Origin: Verrucomicrobia bacterium LP2A
GTDB lineage: Bacteria > Verrucomicrobiota > Verrucomicrobiia > Methylacidiphilales > Methylacidiphilaceae
Direction of reading: 5' to 3'
DNA: 64,000 nucleotides
Assembly (NCBI GenBank): GCA_000526255.1
Contig: JAFS01000001.1
Coordinates: forward strand, 124,001 to 188,000
Numbering within the stretch: the first letter of the stretch is position 1; every line of letters starts with the position of its first letter. Positions 1 through 7,924 of this stretch are shown here, one piece after another. Position numbers and translations under genes: made by a program. The notes under the pieces were generated by a model, which saw only the letters and a program-made list of their open reading frames with translations, had not been told where the DNA came from and searched no databases.

Positions 1-2
1 AT

Positions 3-1043
3 TTCCGGGACGGAATGCCTGAGGTGCGCGTCTTCCCCGACCGCTTCGCCGCCAACGCCTGTGCCATGCCCATTCAAAACATCTCCAACACGGTGGCGGT
101 CGCGATCGGAGGCGTGGCCCAGAGCCAGTTCACCAACGGAGAGCGTCGCTACGACATCCGGGTCCGCTTGGAGGGCGGAGAGCGCGTGAAGCCCGAGGAT
201 ATTCAGAAGCTCTTTGTCCGGACCAATTCGAACGAGTATATGCCGATCACCTCGGTGGCCCATTTCGAGACCGTCTCGACCTATCAGACGCTCGGACGAC
301 GCATGCGGGAGAGGGCGATCACGGTCTTTGCCAACGTCGCTCCCGGAAAGTCGCAGGCAGCGGCTCTGGCCGAGGCCCGCAAGATTGCCGATAAGCAGGT
401 CCTCCACGGCTACCGGGTCTACTGGAGCGGCGGAGCCGCCGCCTTCGAGGAGACCTTCGGCAGCCTCCAGTTCGCTCTCTGGGTGGGGATCGTGATCGCC
501 TACATGGTCCTCGCCTCTCAGTTCAACAGCTTCATCCATCCCTTGACCGTCTTGCTGGCGCTTCCGTTCAGCTTGAGCGGGGCGCTGCTCGCTCTCTATC
601 TCGCGCACCAGTCGATCAATCTCTACAGCATGATCGGCCTGGTCCTGCTGATGGGCATCGCAAAGAAGAACTCGATCCTGCTCGTCGAATTTGCGAACCA
701 GAAGCGGCACCTCGACGGTCTTCCGGTTCGGGAAGCGCTGCTGGAAGCGGGGCCGATCCGGCTCCGTCCGATTCTGATGACCTCCGTGGCGACGCTGGCG
801 GCGGCCCTCCCGCCGGCTCTCGCGATCGGTCCGGGCTCCGAAAGCCGGATCCCCATGGCGATCACGATCCTGGGAGGGGTGACCGTTTCCACTTTCTTCA
901 CCCTCTTCGTGGTTCCAGCGGCCTATCGCGTGCTGGCCCGCCTGGAACGACCTCCCCGGCGGCCTTCTTCTCCCGGCGAGAGGCCAGCTCGGGCGGTCTG
1001 GGAGCATGCGGAGGCCCCGCAGAGCCCGGACGGCATCCCATGA
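3..1043 (+). CDS. RND-family efflux pump, inner-membrane subunit (5' end outside window)
   Basis: This is the C-terminal third of an AcrB/MdtB-type RND transporter. The reading frame is open from base 3, so the gene begins upstream of the window; the ATG at 15 is internal, as the downstream paralogue shows the same GMPE motif at an internal position. Visible parts are the end of the porter domain, then hydrophobic segments with the RND signature GIAKKNSILLVEF and the motif RLRPILMTS, and a hydrophobic C-terminal helix followed by a basic, proline-rich tail. It acts in the inner membrane, exporting substrates by proton antiport together with a periplasmic adaptor and an outer-membrane channel, neither of which is in view. 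Its stop overlaps the start of the next RND gene by 4 bases (ATGA), so the two are probably co-translated as an MdtB/MdtC-like pair. The substrate cannot be read from sequence. Confidence 0.93.
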   Translation, partial: FRDGMPEVRVFPDRFAANACAMPIQNISNTVAVAIGGVAQSQFTNGERRYDIRVRLEGGERVKPEDIQKLFVRTNSNEYMPITSVAHFETVSTYQTLGRRMRERAITVFANVAPGKSQAAALAEARKIADKQVLHGYRVYWSGGAAAFEETFGSLQFALWVGIVIAYMVLASQFNSFIHPLTVLLALPFSLSGALLALYLAHQSINLYSMIGLVLLMGIAKKNSILLVEFANQKRHLDGLPVREALLEAGPIRLRPILMTSVATLAAALPPALAIGPGSESRIPMAITILGGVTVSTFFTLFVVPAAYRVLARLERPPRRPSSPGERPARAVWEHAEAPQSPDGIP

Positions 1044-4000
1044 ACTTGCCTGAGCTTGCGATTCGTCGACCGGTCGCTGCATGGATGCTCATGGCATCCC
1101 TGGTCTTTTTCGGCATTCTCTGCCTCTTTTCCCTCGGGATCAGCCGGCTTCCGGATGTGACCTACCCGGTCTTGACCGTCGTCGCCCAGTGGCCCGGTGC
1201 ATCTCCCGAGGTCATGGAAGCCGAGGTCGTCGATCCGCTGGAGGAGGTGCTCATGTCGGTGCAGGGGATCCGGGACGTCACGAGCACGATCATGCAGGGT
1301 GTCGCGCGGATTCAGCTCGACTTTCGCCTGGATCGGGATATCGACGCGGCCCTGCAGGAGACGAATTCCAAGATCCGGGCGGTGCAGCTCCCCTACAACG
1401 TGGATCCCCCCGTGATCTTCAAGGTCAATCAGAACGACTCCCCGATTCTCTGGCTTGCGGTCACCTGGGATCGACCCTTGAAGGATATCATTCGCTATGT
1501 GGATACGCGCGTTCGCGACAAGTTTTCCTTAGTGCAGGGGGTCGGCGACATCCAGCTCGGGGGCTGGACGGATCGGAACTTCCGCGTCTGGCTCGATCGG
1601 AACAAGCTGGCGCAATATCAGGTCGCTCCCAACGACGTTCTCAACCTCTTCCGGGCCGAATACCAGGAAACGGCCGCGGGCTACCTGGAAAGTGCCCACA
1701 ACGAGATCAACGTCCGGGTGATGGGCGAGGTGAGGTCGCCGGAGGAGATGGGGGGGCTCGCTCTCAACCATCGGGGAGGGTCGGGGGGGGCGAACCTTCC
1801 TCCTTTGACCGGCATTGCTTCCTCGCAAGGCGGAATGGCGGGCACTGCGGGGACAACCAGCTTTGCGACGAACACGCTGAGCAATGTGCGGGGCCCAGCC
1901 GACTCGTTCACCCCGCTTGCGCAGATTGCTCGGCCTGAGGATGGTCTCATGGACCCGCGCCGTTTCGCGCGGAGCGACGGAGTTCCCTCCGTGGGCTTGG
2001 GTCTGCAAAAGCTGCGCGGTTACAACGAGATCGAAGTGGCCAATTCGGCCAAGCGGATCATGGCGGAGATCAAGCCCGACCTGCCGTCCGGAATGACGAT
2101 CGGTACCCGTTACGACTCTTCGGTCTTCACGGCCGAGGCGATTCGGGAGACCGCTTTCACTCTTCTCTTTTCCATTGGCGTAACCACCCTCGTCTGCCTC
2201 GCCTTTCTCGGCTCCTTTCGGACCACAGTGAACGTGCTCTTCTCGATCCCGATCTCGATTCTCGGGAGCTTCATCTTCTGCCGGGCGATGGGCTTTACCC
2301 TCAATTTCTTTACGCTTCTGGCTCTCTCCATGGCGGTCGGCATCGTGATCGACGATTCAATCATGGTCTTGGAGAACATCACGCGCCACCACCGGCTGGG
2401 CAAGAGCCCCGAGCGGTCCGCTCTCGACGGAACCCGCGAGATCTTCTTCGCAGCTTCCGCTGCCACCTTGACGATCGTTTCTGTCTTTGCCCCGATCGCC
2501 TTCCTGGGAGGAGTGGTGGGCAAGTTCCTCTTCCAGTTCGGTGCCGTGATCTCGTGCGCGGTGCTCATCTCCCTTTTAGAGGCGCTCACGCTCGCTCCGA
2601 TGCGCTGTGCCGAGTTCGTGAGCGGGGCACGTGGGCCGGGACCGGTCGAGAACTGGCTCGAAGGTTTCTATCAGAAGATGGGGCGGGTCTACCGAGGCTT
2701 TCTTGGCTTCGCCCTCCACTACCGGTGGCTCGTCGTCCTCGCTTCCTTTGCGCTCTTCTTTCTCTCCCTTCGCGTCTTCCCCCTGCTGCACCGGGAGCTC
2801 GCTCCCTCGGAAGATCTCGGCATGGCCCTCCTGCGGATCGAAACGCCGGTGGGGAGCTCGCTTGAGTATACGAGTAATCGGGTTCAGGAGCTGGAAGCCT
2901 ATCTCAAGAGCCAGCCGCCGGTCGCTCACTTCTTCACGACGGTGGGCGGCTATTCCGGGGGCGAGGTGAACCGCGGAGCGATCTTCGTGACGCTCCAGCC
3001 GCGGAAGGAGAGGAAAGAGCGGCTTCAGGAGATCATCCGCATATGGCGAAAGGAGTTCAAGAAGCCCGCATATGGTGATCTCCACATCAAGGTGATCGAT
3101 ATCAGTCAGAGCGCCTTCAGCAGCAAGCGCGGGACCAACATCGAGCTGTCGCTGCGCGGGTCGGACTACGCCGTGCTTCAGGCGCGGGCGGAGAGCATCC
3201 TCCATCAGATGGAGGCGACGGGCTATTACACCGACCTGGATACCGACTACCGCACGGGAATGCCCGAGCTCGAGGTGATCCCCGATCGGCAAAAAGCCGC
3301 GGAATCGAACATCAGCATGCAGACGCTCGCCGATGTCATCGGGACCGCGATCGGAGGGATGCGCCAAGGGCAATATACCAACCGGGAAGACAACCGCCGC
3401 TACGACGTGCGCATTCGGCTCGAGCCGGGCCAGTGGCGGGAGCCGGAGGATGTGGCCGATCTTCCGCTCTGGTCGGGCTACGGTGGGGAGATGATCCGGC
3501 TCAAGGATATCGCGGAATTGCGCGTTGTGCCGAAGCTGCTCGATATCACCCGGGAAAACCGGCGGCGGGCGATCACCCTCTTCGCGAACGTGAAGCCCGA
3601 GGTTTCCCAGGCGAAGGCGCTGGATACCGCTTTGGCGATCTGCCAAAAGGAGCTTCCTCCGGGCTACAGCGTCGAGCCGACCGGGAGCAGCCAGACCGCG
3701 AAAGAGACCTTTGCTTCCTTCCCGGTGACCTTCGCCCTGGGAATCCTCCTGGCGTACATGCTCCTGGGCGCTCAGTTCAACAGCTTCCTCTATCCGCTGG
3801 TGGTGCTGGTGGCGATTCCCTTTTCCCTGATCGGTGCCTTTCAGGGCCTCTACCTCACCGGGATGTCGCTCAACATCTACAGCGGGATCGGCATCATTCT
3901 CCTCGTAGGTCTCGCCATGAAGAACTCGATCCTTTTGGTTGAGTTTTTCAACAAGAAGCGCTTCGAGGAGCGGCTCCCGCTTCCCGAGGCCCTTCTCGAT

Positions 4001-4255
4001 GCGGCGGCCATTCGGCTCCGGCCCATCTTGATGACCTCCTTTGCCACCATCGCGGCGGCACTGCCCGCCGCCTTGGGCGTCGGCCCCGGAGCCGAGGTGC
4101 GGAAGCCGCTGGCGATCGTCGTGATCAGCGGGATCGTCGTGTCGACCTTCTTCACCCTCTTCGTCGTCCCCTGCGTCTACTCTCTCCTCGCTCCGTTAAG
4201 CCGTCGCCAGCACTTGGAGGAGATCGAGGCCGATCTGGCGGAGTCCTCGGTGTAA
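1040..4255 (+). CDS. RND-family efflux pump, inner-membrane subunit (MdtC-like partner)
   Basis: Full-length RND transporter of 1071 residues, the usual size for the AcrB/HAE1 family. It starts with a cytoplasmic NLPELAIRRPVAAWM segment and a first membrane helix. A porter domain follows, then a helix block with the motif GIVIDDSIMVLENITRHH near residue 440. The second half repeats this arrangement and ends with GLAMKNSILLVEF and RLRPILMTSFATIAAALPAA. The Asp pair in GIVIDDS is the expected proton-relay site. Translational coupling (ATGA overlap) with the preceding RND gene suggests a hetero-oligomeric pump of the MdtBC type. An unusual feature is a Gly/Ser/Thr-rich insertion around residues 240-300 in the first porter half. 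No terminator is evident after the stop; mobile-element sequence begins within 80 bases. Confidence 0.95.
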   Translation: MNLPELAIRRPVAAWMLMASLVFFGILCLFSLGISRLPDVTYPVLTVVAQWPGASPEVMEAEVVDPLEEVLMSVQGIRDVTSTIMQGVARIQLDFRLDRDIDAALQETNSKIRAVQLPYNVDPPVIFKVNQNDSPILWLAVTWDRPLKDIIRYVDTRVRDKFSLVQGVGDIQLGGWTDRNFRVWLDRNKLAQYQVAPNDVLNLFRAEYQETAAGYLESAHNEINVRVMGEVRSPEEMGGLALNHRGGSGGANLPPLTGIASSQGGMAGTAGTTSFATNTLSNVRGPADSFTPLAQIARPEDGLMDPRRFARSDGVPSVGLGLQKLRGYNEIEVANSAKRIMAEIKPDLPSGMTIGTRYDSSVFTAEAIRETAFTLLFSIGVTTLVCLAFLGSFRTTVNVLFSIPISILGSFIFCRAMGFTLNFFTLLALSMAVGIVIDDSIMVLENITRHHRLGKSPERSALDGTREIFFAASAATLTIVSVFAPIAFLGGVVGKFLFQFGAVISCAVLISLLEALTLAPMRCAEFVSGARGPGPVENWLEGFYQKMGRVYRGFLGFALHYRWLVVLASFALFFLSLRVFPLLHRELAPSEDLGMALLRIETPVGSSLEYTSNRVQELEAYLKSQPPVAHFFTTVGGYSGGEVNRGAIFVTLQPRKERKERLQEIIRIWRKEFKKPAYGDLHIKVIDISQSAFSSKRGTNIELSLRGSDYAVLQARAESILHQMEATGYYTDLDTDYRTGMPELEVIPDRQKAAESNISMQTLADVIGTAIGGMRQGQYTNREDNRRYDVRIRLEPGQWREPEDVADLPLWSGYGGEMIRLKDIAELRVVPKLLDITRENRRRAITLFANVKPEVSQAKALDTALAICQKELPPGYSVEPTGSSQTAKETFASFPVTFALGILLAYMLLGAQFNSFLYPLVVLVAIPFSLIGAFQGLYLTGMSLNIYSGIGIILLVGLAMKNSILLVEFFNKKRFEERLPLPEALLDAAAIRLRPILMTSFATIAAALPAALGVGPGAEVRKPLAIVVISGIVVSTFFTLFVVPCVYSLLAPLSRRQHLEEIEADLAESSV

Positions 4256-4272
4256 CCCACCGAAGCGGCTCA

Positions 4273-4334
4273 TTACGGATCAAGCCCGGGTTGAGCGCCG
4301 TAGGAATCTCCGGGCTTTAGGCCGGGGAGGATGT
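4273..4334 (+). repeat. IS200/IS605-type right-end-like hairpin remnant, 5' exon of the intron
   Basis: The stretch ends with an imperfect hairpin: CTCCGG at 4308-4313 pairs with CCGGGGAG at 4322-4329 with one bulge. The hairpin is followed by GATGT. The pattern, a GAATC lead-in, a GC stem around a short loop, then GAGGATGT, resembles the right ends of IS605/IS1341-type elements, which also form the 3' part of TnpB omega RNAs. No tnpB precedes it, so at most a decayed end remains. It could instead be the transcription terminator of the RND operon, although no T-tract follows. The group II intron begins at the very next base. Confidence 0.4.
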
Positions 4335-6166
4335 GTGCGCCCAGCATGGGCGCGATCTTGGAGGTGAAAGTCCTCCCGTGAGCTGACCACAGCGAACGAA
4401 AGGAAGTGCAACTGCGTGAGGGTGACCGAGCGTGGGAAGGAAGCATGGAATGAACCCGCGAGCCGATGGACAAGAACTGGATATGAGGCGCGACTGGGCA
4501 AGGCGAGCAGGCACATCACTGCGAAGCTTTCGTGGTCAATGTGAAATCGCGTAGATCTGGCGGTTGTGCGGGGAAGGATCGCGTTCTTACCTGGGGATAT
4601 CTCGCTTCACGCCTGAAAGGGTGACGGCGCAAGCCGGGGCGAGAAGTCAGCAGAGGCCGTAGTAGCCGGGCAACCGGCGAAGGGCCAAACGAGAAGGAGA
4701 GCTGGAAGTTATGACGCTTGGAAGTGCATCGCATCAGAAGCCTGGACAACCAGGGCGGGACACTGTTGGCGCGAGTGAAGCCCGTGTCGATGTGGCTCGT
4801 GATGAAGCACGCCCGGCGCGTCAACAACAAGAAGGCTTGGGGCGAGACGATTTGCTAACGCAAGTCCTATCGCGTGAGAACATGGCCGCGGCGTGGAAAC
4901 GCGTCAAAGCCAATAAGGGTAGTGCAGGCGTCGATGGACTGACGATTGAACAGACCGCCGAACACCTCAAGGAACGTTGGCCGCAGGTTCGCAAGGAACT
5001 CATCGCCGGAAAGTATCAGCCTCAGGCTGTGCGCCGCGTTGAAATTCCAAAACCGACAGGCGGCATGCGTGAATTGGGTATACCGACGGTCATGGATCGG
5101 CTGATTCAACAGGCCTTGCTGCAAGTTTTGCAGCCGTTGATTGATCCGACATTCTCTGAATTCAGCTATGGCTTTCGCCCTGGCCGGAGTGCACATGATG
5201 CGGTGCTTCAAGCCCAGCTCTATGTGCAGGAAGGTTTTCAGGTGGTGGTCGATGTGGATTTGGAGAAGTTCTTTGATCGGGTCAATCACGACATCCTCAT
5301 GGACCGGCTTGCCAAGCGCATTGCCGATAAGGCCGTTCTGCGGCTGATTCGGCTCTACTTGCAGGCAGGGATCATGGCGGGTGGCGTGGTGATGGACAGA
5401 TCAGAAGGGACGCCACAAGGCGGCCCCCTCTCACCGCTCCTGGCCAATGTGCTGTTGGACGAAGTGGACCAAGACCTGCAACGGCGGGGTCATCGCTTTG
5501 CGCGTTATGCCGATGACTGCAACGTTTACGTGCGCAGTCAGAAGGCTGGCGAGCGGGTGCTGGCATCGCTGAGAAAGCTATATGCAAAGCTCCATCTGGT
5601 GGTGAACGAGAAGAAAACCGAAGTGGGACCGGTCTTTGGCCGCAAGTTCCTTGGCTACTGCCTACGGCGGTGGACCAAGGGCACGGTCAAGATTGCCGTC
5701 GCGCCTAAGGCGCTCGACACGTTCAAACAACGTATACGGCTCATCACACGACGGGTTGGTGGCAAAGGCATGGTGCAGATCGCAGAGCAGATGCGGGAAT
5801 ATCTGCCGGGATGGAAGTCTTACTTCCGGCTCGCGCAAACCCCTCAGACGTTTAAAGACCTGGATTCATGGACAAGGCATCGACTCCGCGCGATCCAGCT
5901 CAAGCACTGGCGCACCGGGAGGACTGTTTACAGTCGGCTCAGGGCACTGGGGGCGAATCATGAGTTGGCAGCGCAAATCGCAGGTGGTGCCGGGCACTGG
6001 TGGGGTCACAGCGAAGCGGGTTTGAATCGCGTCCTCACCGTCAAATACTTCGACGAACTTGGAGTACCTCGACTCACATGACCTCAACTTCTCGAACCGC
6101 CTGGTGCGGACCCGCATGCCAGGTGGTGGGGCAGGGGCGCGGCTAACTGCCGCCCCCTATGCCGAT
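4335..6166 (+). mobile_element. Group II intron, copy 1 (apparently complete)
   Basis: The 5' end reads GTGCGCCCAGCATGGGCG, the typical start (GUGYG) of bacterial group II introns with this consensus. The reverse transcriptase gene lies inside, in the domain IV position. Near the 3' end, from about 6092, a domain V-like stem (AACCGCCTGGTGCGG ... GCATGCCAGGTGG) is followed by a domain VI-like stem with a GGCTAACTGCC tip whose A is the candidate branch point. The intron ends in CTATGCCGAT at 6166. A candidate EBS1 (ACATC, 4513-4517) is complementary to GATGT at 4330-4334, directly upstream of the 5' splice site. The 1832-base length and intact ORF suggest it could still be active. The next intron copy starts at the following base. 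Confidence 0.88.
4711..6081 (+). CDS. ltrA: Group II intron reverse transcriptase/maturase
   Basis: 456-residue intron-encoded protein. After an N-terminal RT-0 like region come RT motifs including ELGIPTVMDRLIQQAL, YGFRPGRSAHDAV, VVDVDLEKFFDRVNHDIL and TPQGGPLSPLLANVLLDE. The catalytic YADD follows in FARYADDCNVYV, then a thumb/maturase (domain X) region with GWKSYFRLAQTP. It ends at GVPRLT with no HNH endonuclease domain, so mobility would rely on target DNA opened by replication rather than on bottom-strand cleavage. It splices its host intron and reverse transcribes it into DNA. The start at 4711 follows GAAGGAGAGCTGGAAGTT. It is very similar to the truncated copy at 6543. Confidence 0.95.
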   Translation: MTLGSASHQKPGQPGRDTVGASEARVDVARDEARPARQQQEGLGRDDLLTQVLSRENMAAAWKRVKANKGSAGVDGLTIEQTAEHLKERWPQVRKELIAGKYQPQAVRRVEIPKPTGGMRELGIPTVMDRLIQQALLQVLQPLIDPTFSEFSYGFRPGRSAHDAVLQAQLYVQEGFQVVVDVDLEKFFDRVNHDILMDRLAKRIADKAVLRLIRLYLQAGIMAGGVVMDRSEGTPQGGPLSPLLANVLLDEVDQDLQRRGHRFARYADDCNVYVRSQKAGERVLASLRKLYAKLHLVVNEKKTEVGPVFGRKFLGYCLRRWTKGTVKIAVAPKALDTFKQRIRLITRRVGGKGMVQIAEQMREYLPGWKSYFRLAQTPQTFKDLDSWTRHRLRAIQLKHWRTGRTVYSRLRALGANHELAAQIAGGAGHWWGHSEAGLNRVLTVKYFDELGVPRLT

Positions 6167-7298
6167 GTGCGCCCAGCATGGGCGCGATCTTGGAGGTGAA
6201 AGTCCTCCCGTGAGCTGACCACAGCGAGCGAATGGAAACGCAACTGCATGAGGGCGACCGAGCGTGGGAAGGAAGCGTGGAAAGAAACCGTGAGCCGATG
6301 AACAAGAATCAGATACGAGGCGTGGTGGATCAAGGCGAGCAGGCACATCACTGCGAAGCTTTTGTGGTCAATGTGAAATCGCGTAGATCTGGCGGTTGTG
6401 CGGGGAAGGATCGCGTTCTTACCTGGGGAGATCTCGCTTCACGCCTGAAAGGGTGACGGCGCAAGCCGGGGCGAGAAGTCAGCAGAGGCCGTAGTAGCCG
6501 GGCAACCGGCGAAGGGCCAAACGAGAAGGAGAGCTGGAAGTTATGACGCTTGGAAGTGCATCGCATCAGAAGCCTGGGCAACCAGGGTGGGACACTATTG
6601 GCGCGGGTGAAGCCCGTGTCGATGTGGCTCGTGATGAAGCACGTCCGGCGCGTCAACAACAAGAAGGCTTGGGGCGAGGCGATTTGCTAACGCAAGTCCT
6701 ATCGCGTGAGAGCATGGCTGCGGCGTGGAAACGCGTCAAAGCCAATAAGGGTAGTGCAGGCGTCGATGGACTGACGATTGAGCAGACCGCCGAACACCTC
6801 AAGGAACGTTGGCCGCAGGTTCGCAAGGAACTCATCGCCGGAAAGCATCAGCCTCAGGCTGTGCGCCGCGTTGAAATTCCAAAACCGACAGGCGGCATGC
6901 GTGAATTGGGTATACCGACGGTCATGGATCGGCTGATTCAACAGGCCTTGCTGCAAGTTTTGCAGCCGTTGATTGATCCGACATTCTCTGAATTCAGCTA
7001 TGGCTTTCGCCCTGGCCGGAGTGCACATGACGCGGTGCTACAAGCGCAGCGCTATGCACAGGAAGGTTTCCGGGTGGTTGTCGATGTTGATCTTGAGAAG
7101 TTCTTTGATCGGGTCAATCACGACATTCTTATGGACCGACTTGCGAAGCGAATCTCCGATAAGGCCGTTCTGCGGCTGATTCGGCGCTACCTGCAGGCCG
7201 GGATCATGGCGGGTGGCGTGGTGATGGACAGATCAGAAGGGACGCCGCAAGGCGGCCCCCTCTCACCGCTCCTGGCCAATGTGCTGTTGGACGAAGTG
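6167..7298 (+). mobile_element. Group II intron, copy 2 (3' truncated)
   Basis: A second intron of the same family starts at 6167 with the identical GTGCGCCCAGCATGGGCG end, directly after the last base of copy 1, with no intervening exon. The 5' non-coding domains are nearly identical to copy 1. The copy stops at about 7298, inside its reverse transcriptase gene, where the left inverted repeat of a small element begins. Domains V and VI are not found downstream, so this copy cannot splice by itself. The candidate EBS1 ACATC is conserved. The five bases before its 5' end are CCGAT, however, not the GATGT found before copy 1. Confidence 0.85.
6543..7298 (+). pseudogene. ltrA: Truncated group II intron reverse transcriptase
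   Basis: The first about 252 residues match the intact protein at 4711, with 11 substitutions by my count. The frame then leaves the family at LLDEV, where the inverted repeat at 7299 starts, and runs to a chance stop at 7340. The truncation removes the catalytic YADD, the thumb and the maturase domain, so the product cannot be active. The high similarity indicates two recent copies of one intron lineage. The substitutions show that they are not a simple assembly duplicate. Confidence 0.9.
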
Positions 7299-7427
7299 GG
7301 GCTCTCCGCTGAACTGAATGGGTACGGACAGCGGATGTAGGTGAATGGATGGAGGGAAACAGGGTTCTTGCCATCCCTTAACTAAAAATCCGCTCTCCCC
7401 TTACCCACTCAATTCAGCGAGAAGCCT
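7299..7427. repeat. 129-bp inverted-repeat element (MITE-like), related to the ISL3-type IS at 9772
   Basis: The two ends are 26-base imperfect inverted repeats: 7299-7324 begins GGGCTCTCCGCTGAACTG, and 7402-7427 reads on the other strand AGGCTTCTCGCTGAATTG. The symmetry extends inward through GCGGAT at 7331-7336 and ATCCGC at 7388-7393. The right 63 bases (7365-7427) nearly match the right end of the full IS (11125-11186), including TTCTTGCCATCCCTTA. It encodes no protein. The sequences on its two sides are unrelated (intron on the left, unknown on the right) and no target duplication is visible. It may be a non-autonomous derivative or a deletion scar between IS ends. Confidence 0.75.
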
Positions 7428-7924
7428 GAAAAACAACTCCTCCGAGATCGTGGCCCGGCACGGGTTCGATAAACTCGTACTGGCCGGAGTGATGACAGAA
7501 ACGGGATGAATGGCGCGGAGAAAGTGCGCATCGCCTTCGTAGGCAAGTCCGCGCCGAATCGCAAGGATGCCGTTATTCACGCTGCCGCGCGTTCAGTGTG
7601 CTCCAGTGTTTCGAGAAACCACAACCGCCTTGCGAGCACAGTGCTGCCATAGTCGCGGCGCCCGGCGTTCGGTCGCAGGGATGTCGGGGCTTTGGGCGAT
7701 GCGCCAGTTGATGGTCTCCAGCCGAGCAAGGGCGGCTTGCACACCTGGGATTCGGAAAAGCCGCCCATCGGACCACCAAATGGCATCCCCCAAGCAATTC
7801 CAAGGCATTGGGCGTTTTCACCGGCGGCCTCCGTTCGGGGAAAGCCTTAAATAAGTAAGACGTTGATTGGCAATGGTATTGAGTCGGCATCGGCTGCATG
7901 GCCCTGTTCGCTATTAAATAAGCA
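7428..7924 (-). other. Degenerate region with broken minus-strand coding remnants
   Basis: No intact gene is supported here. On the minus strand, fragments such as QAALARLETINWRIAQSP and DYGSTVLARRLWFLETLE read like pieces of one protein in two different frames. A further piece, LAYEGDAHFLRAIHP, lies closer to the small inverted-repeat element. Together they suggest a frameshifted, decayed gene downstream of the AlbA_2 ATPase, possibly once part of the same operon. I do not recognise the family. Confidence 0.35.

Noticed and set aside
7455-7490. T-arm-like GGTTCGATAAACTCG as a tRNA remnant
   Set aside because: No acceptor, D-arm or anticodon arm can be placed around it.
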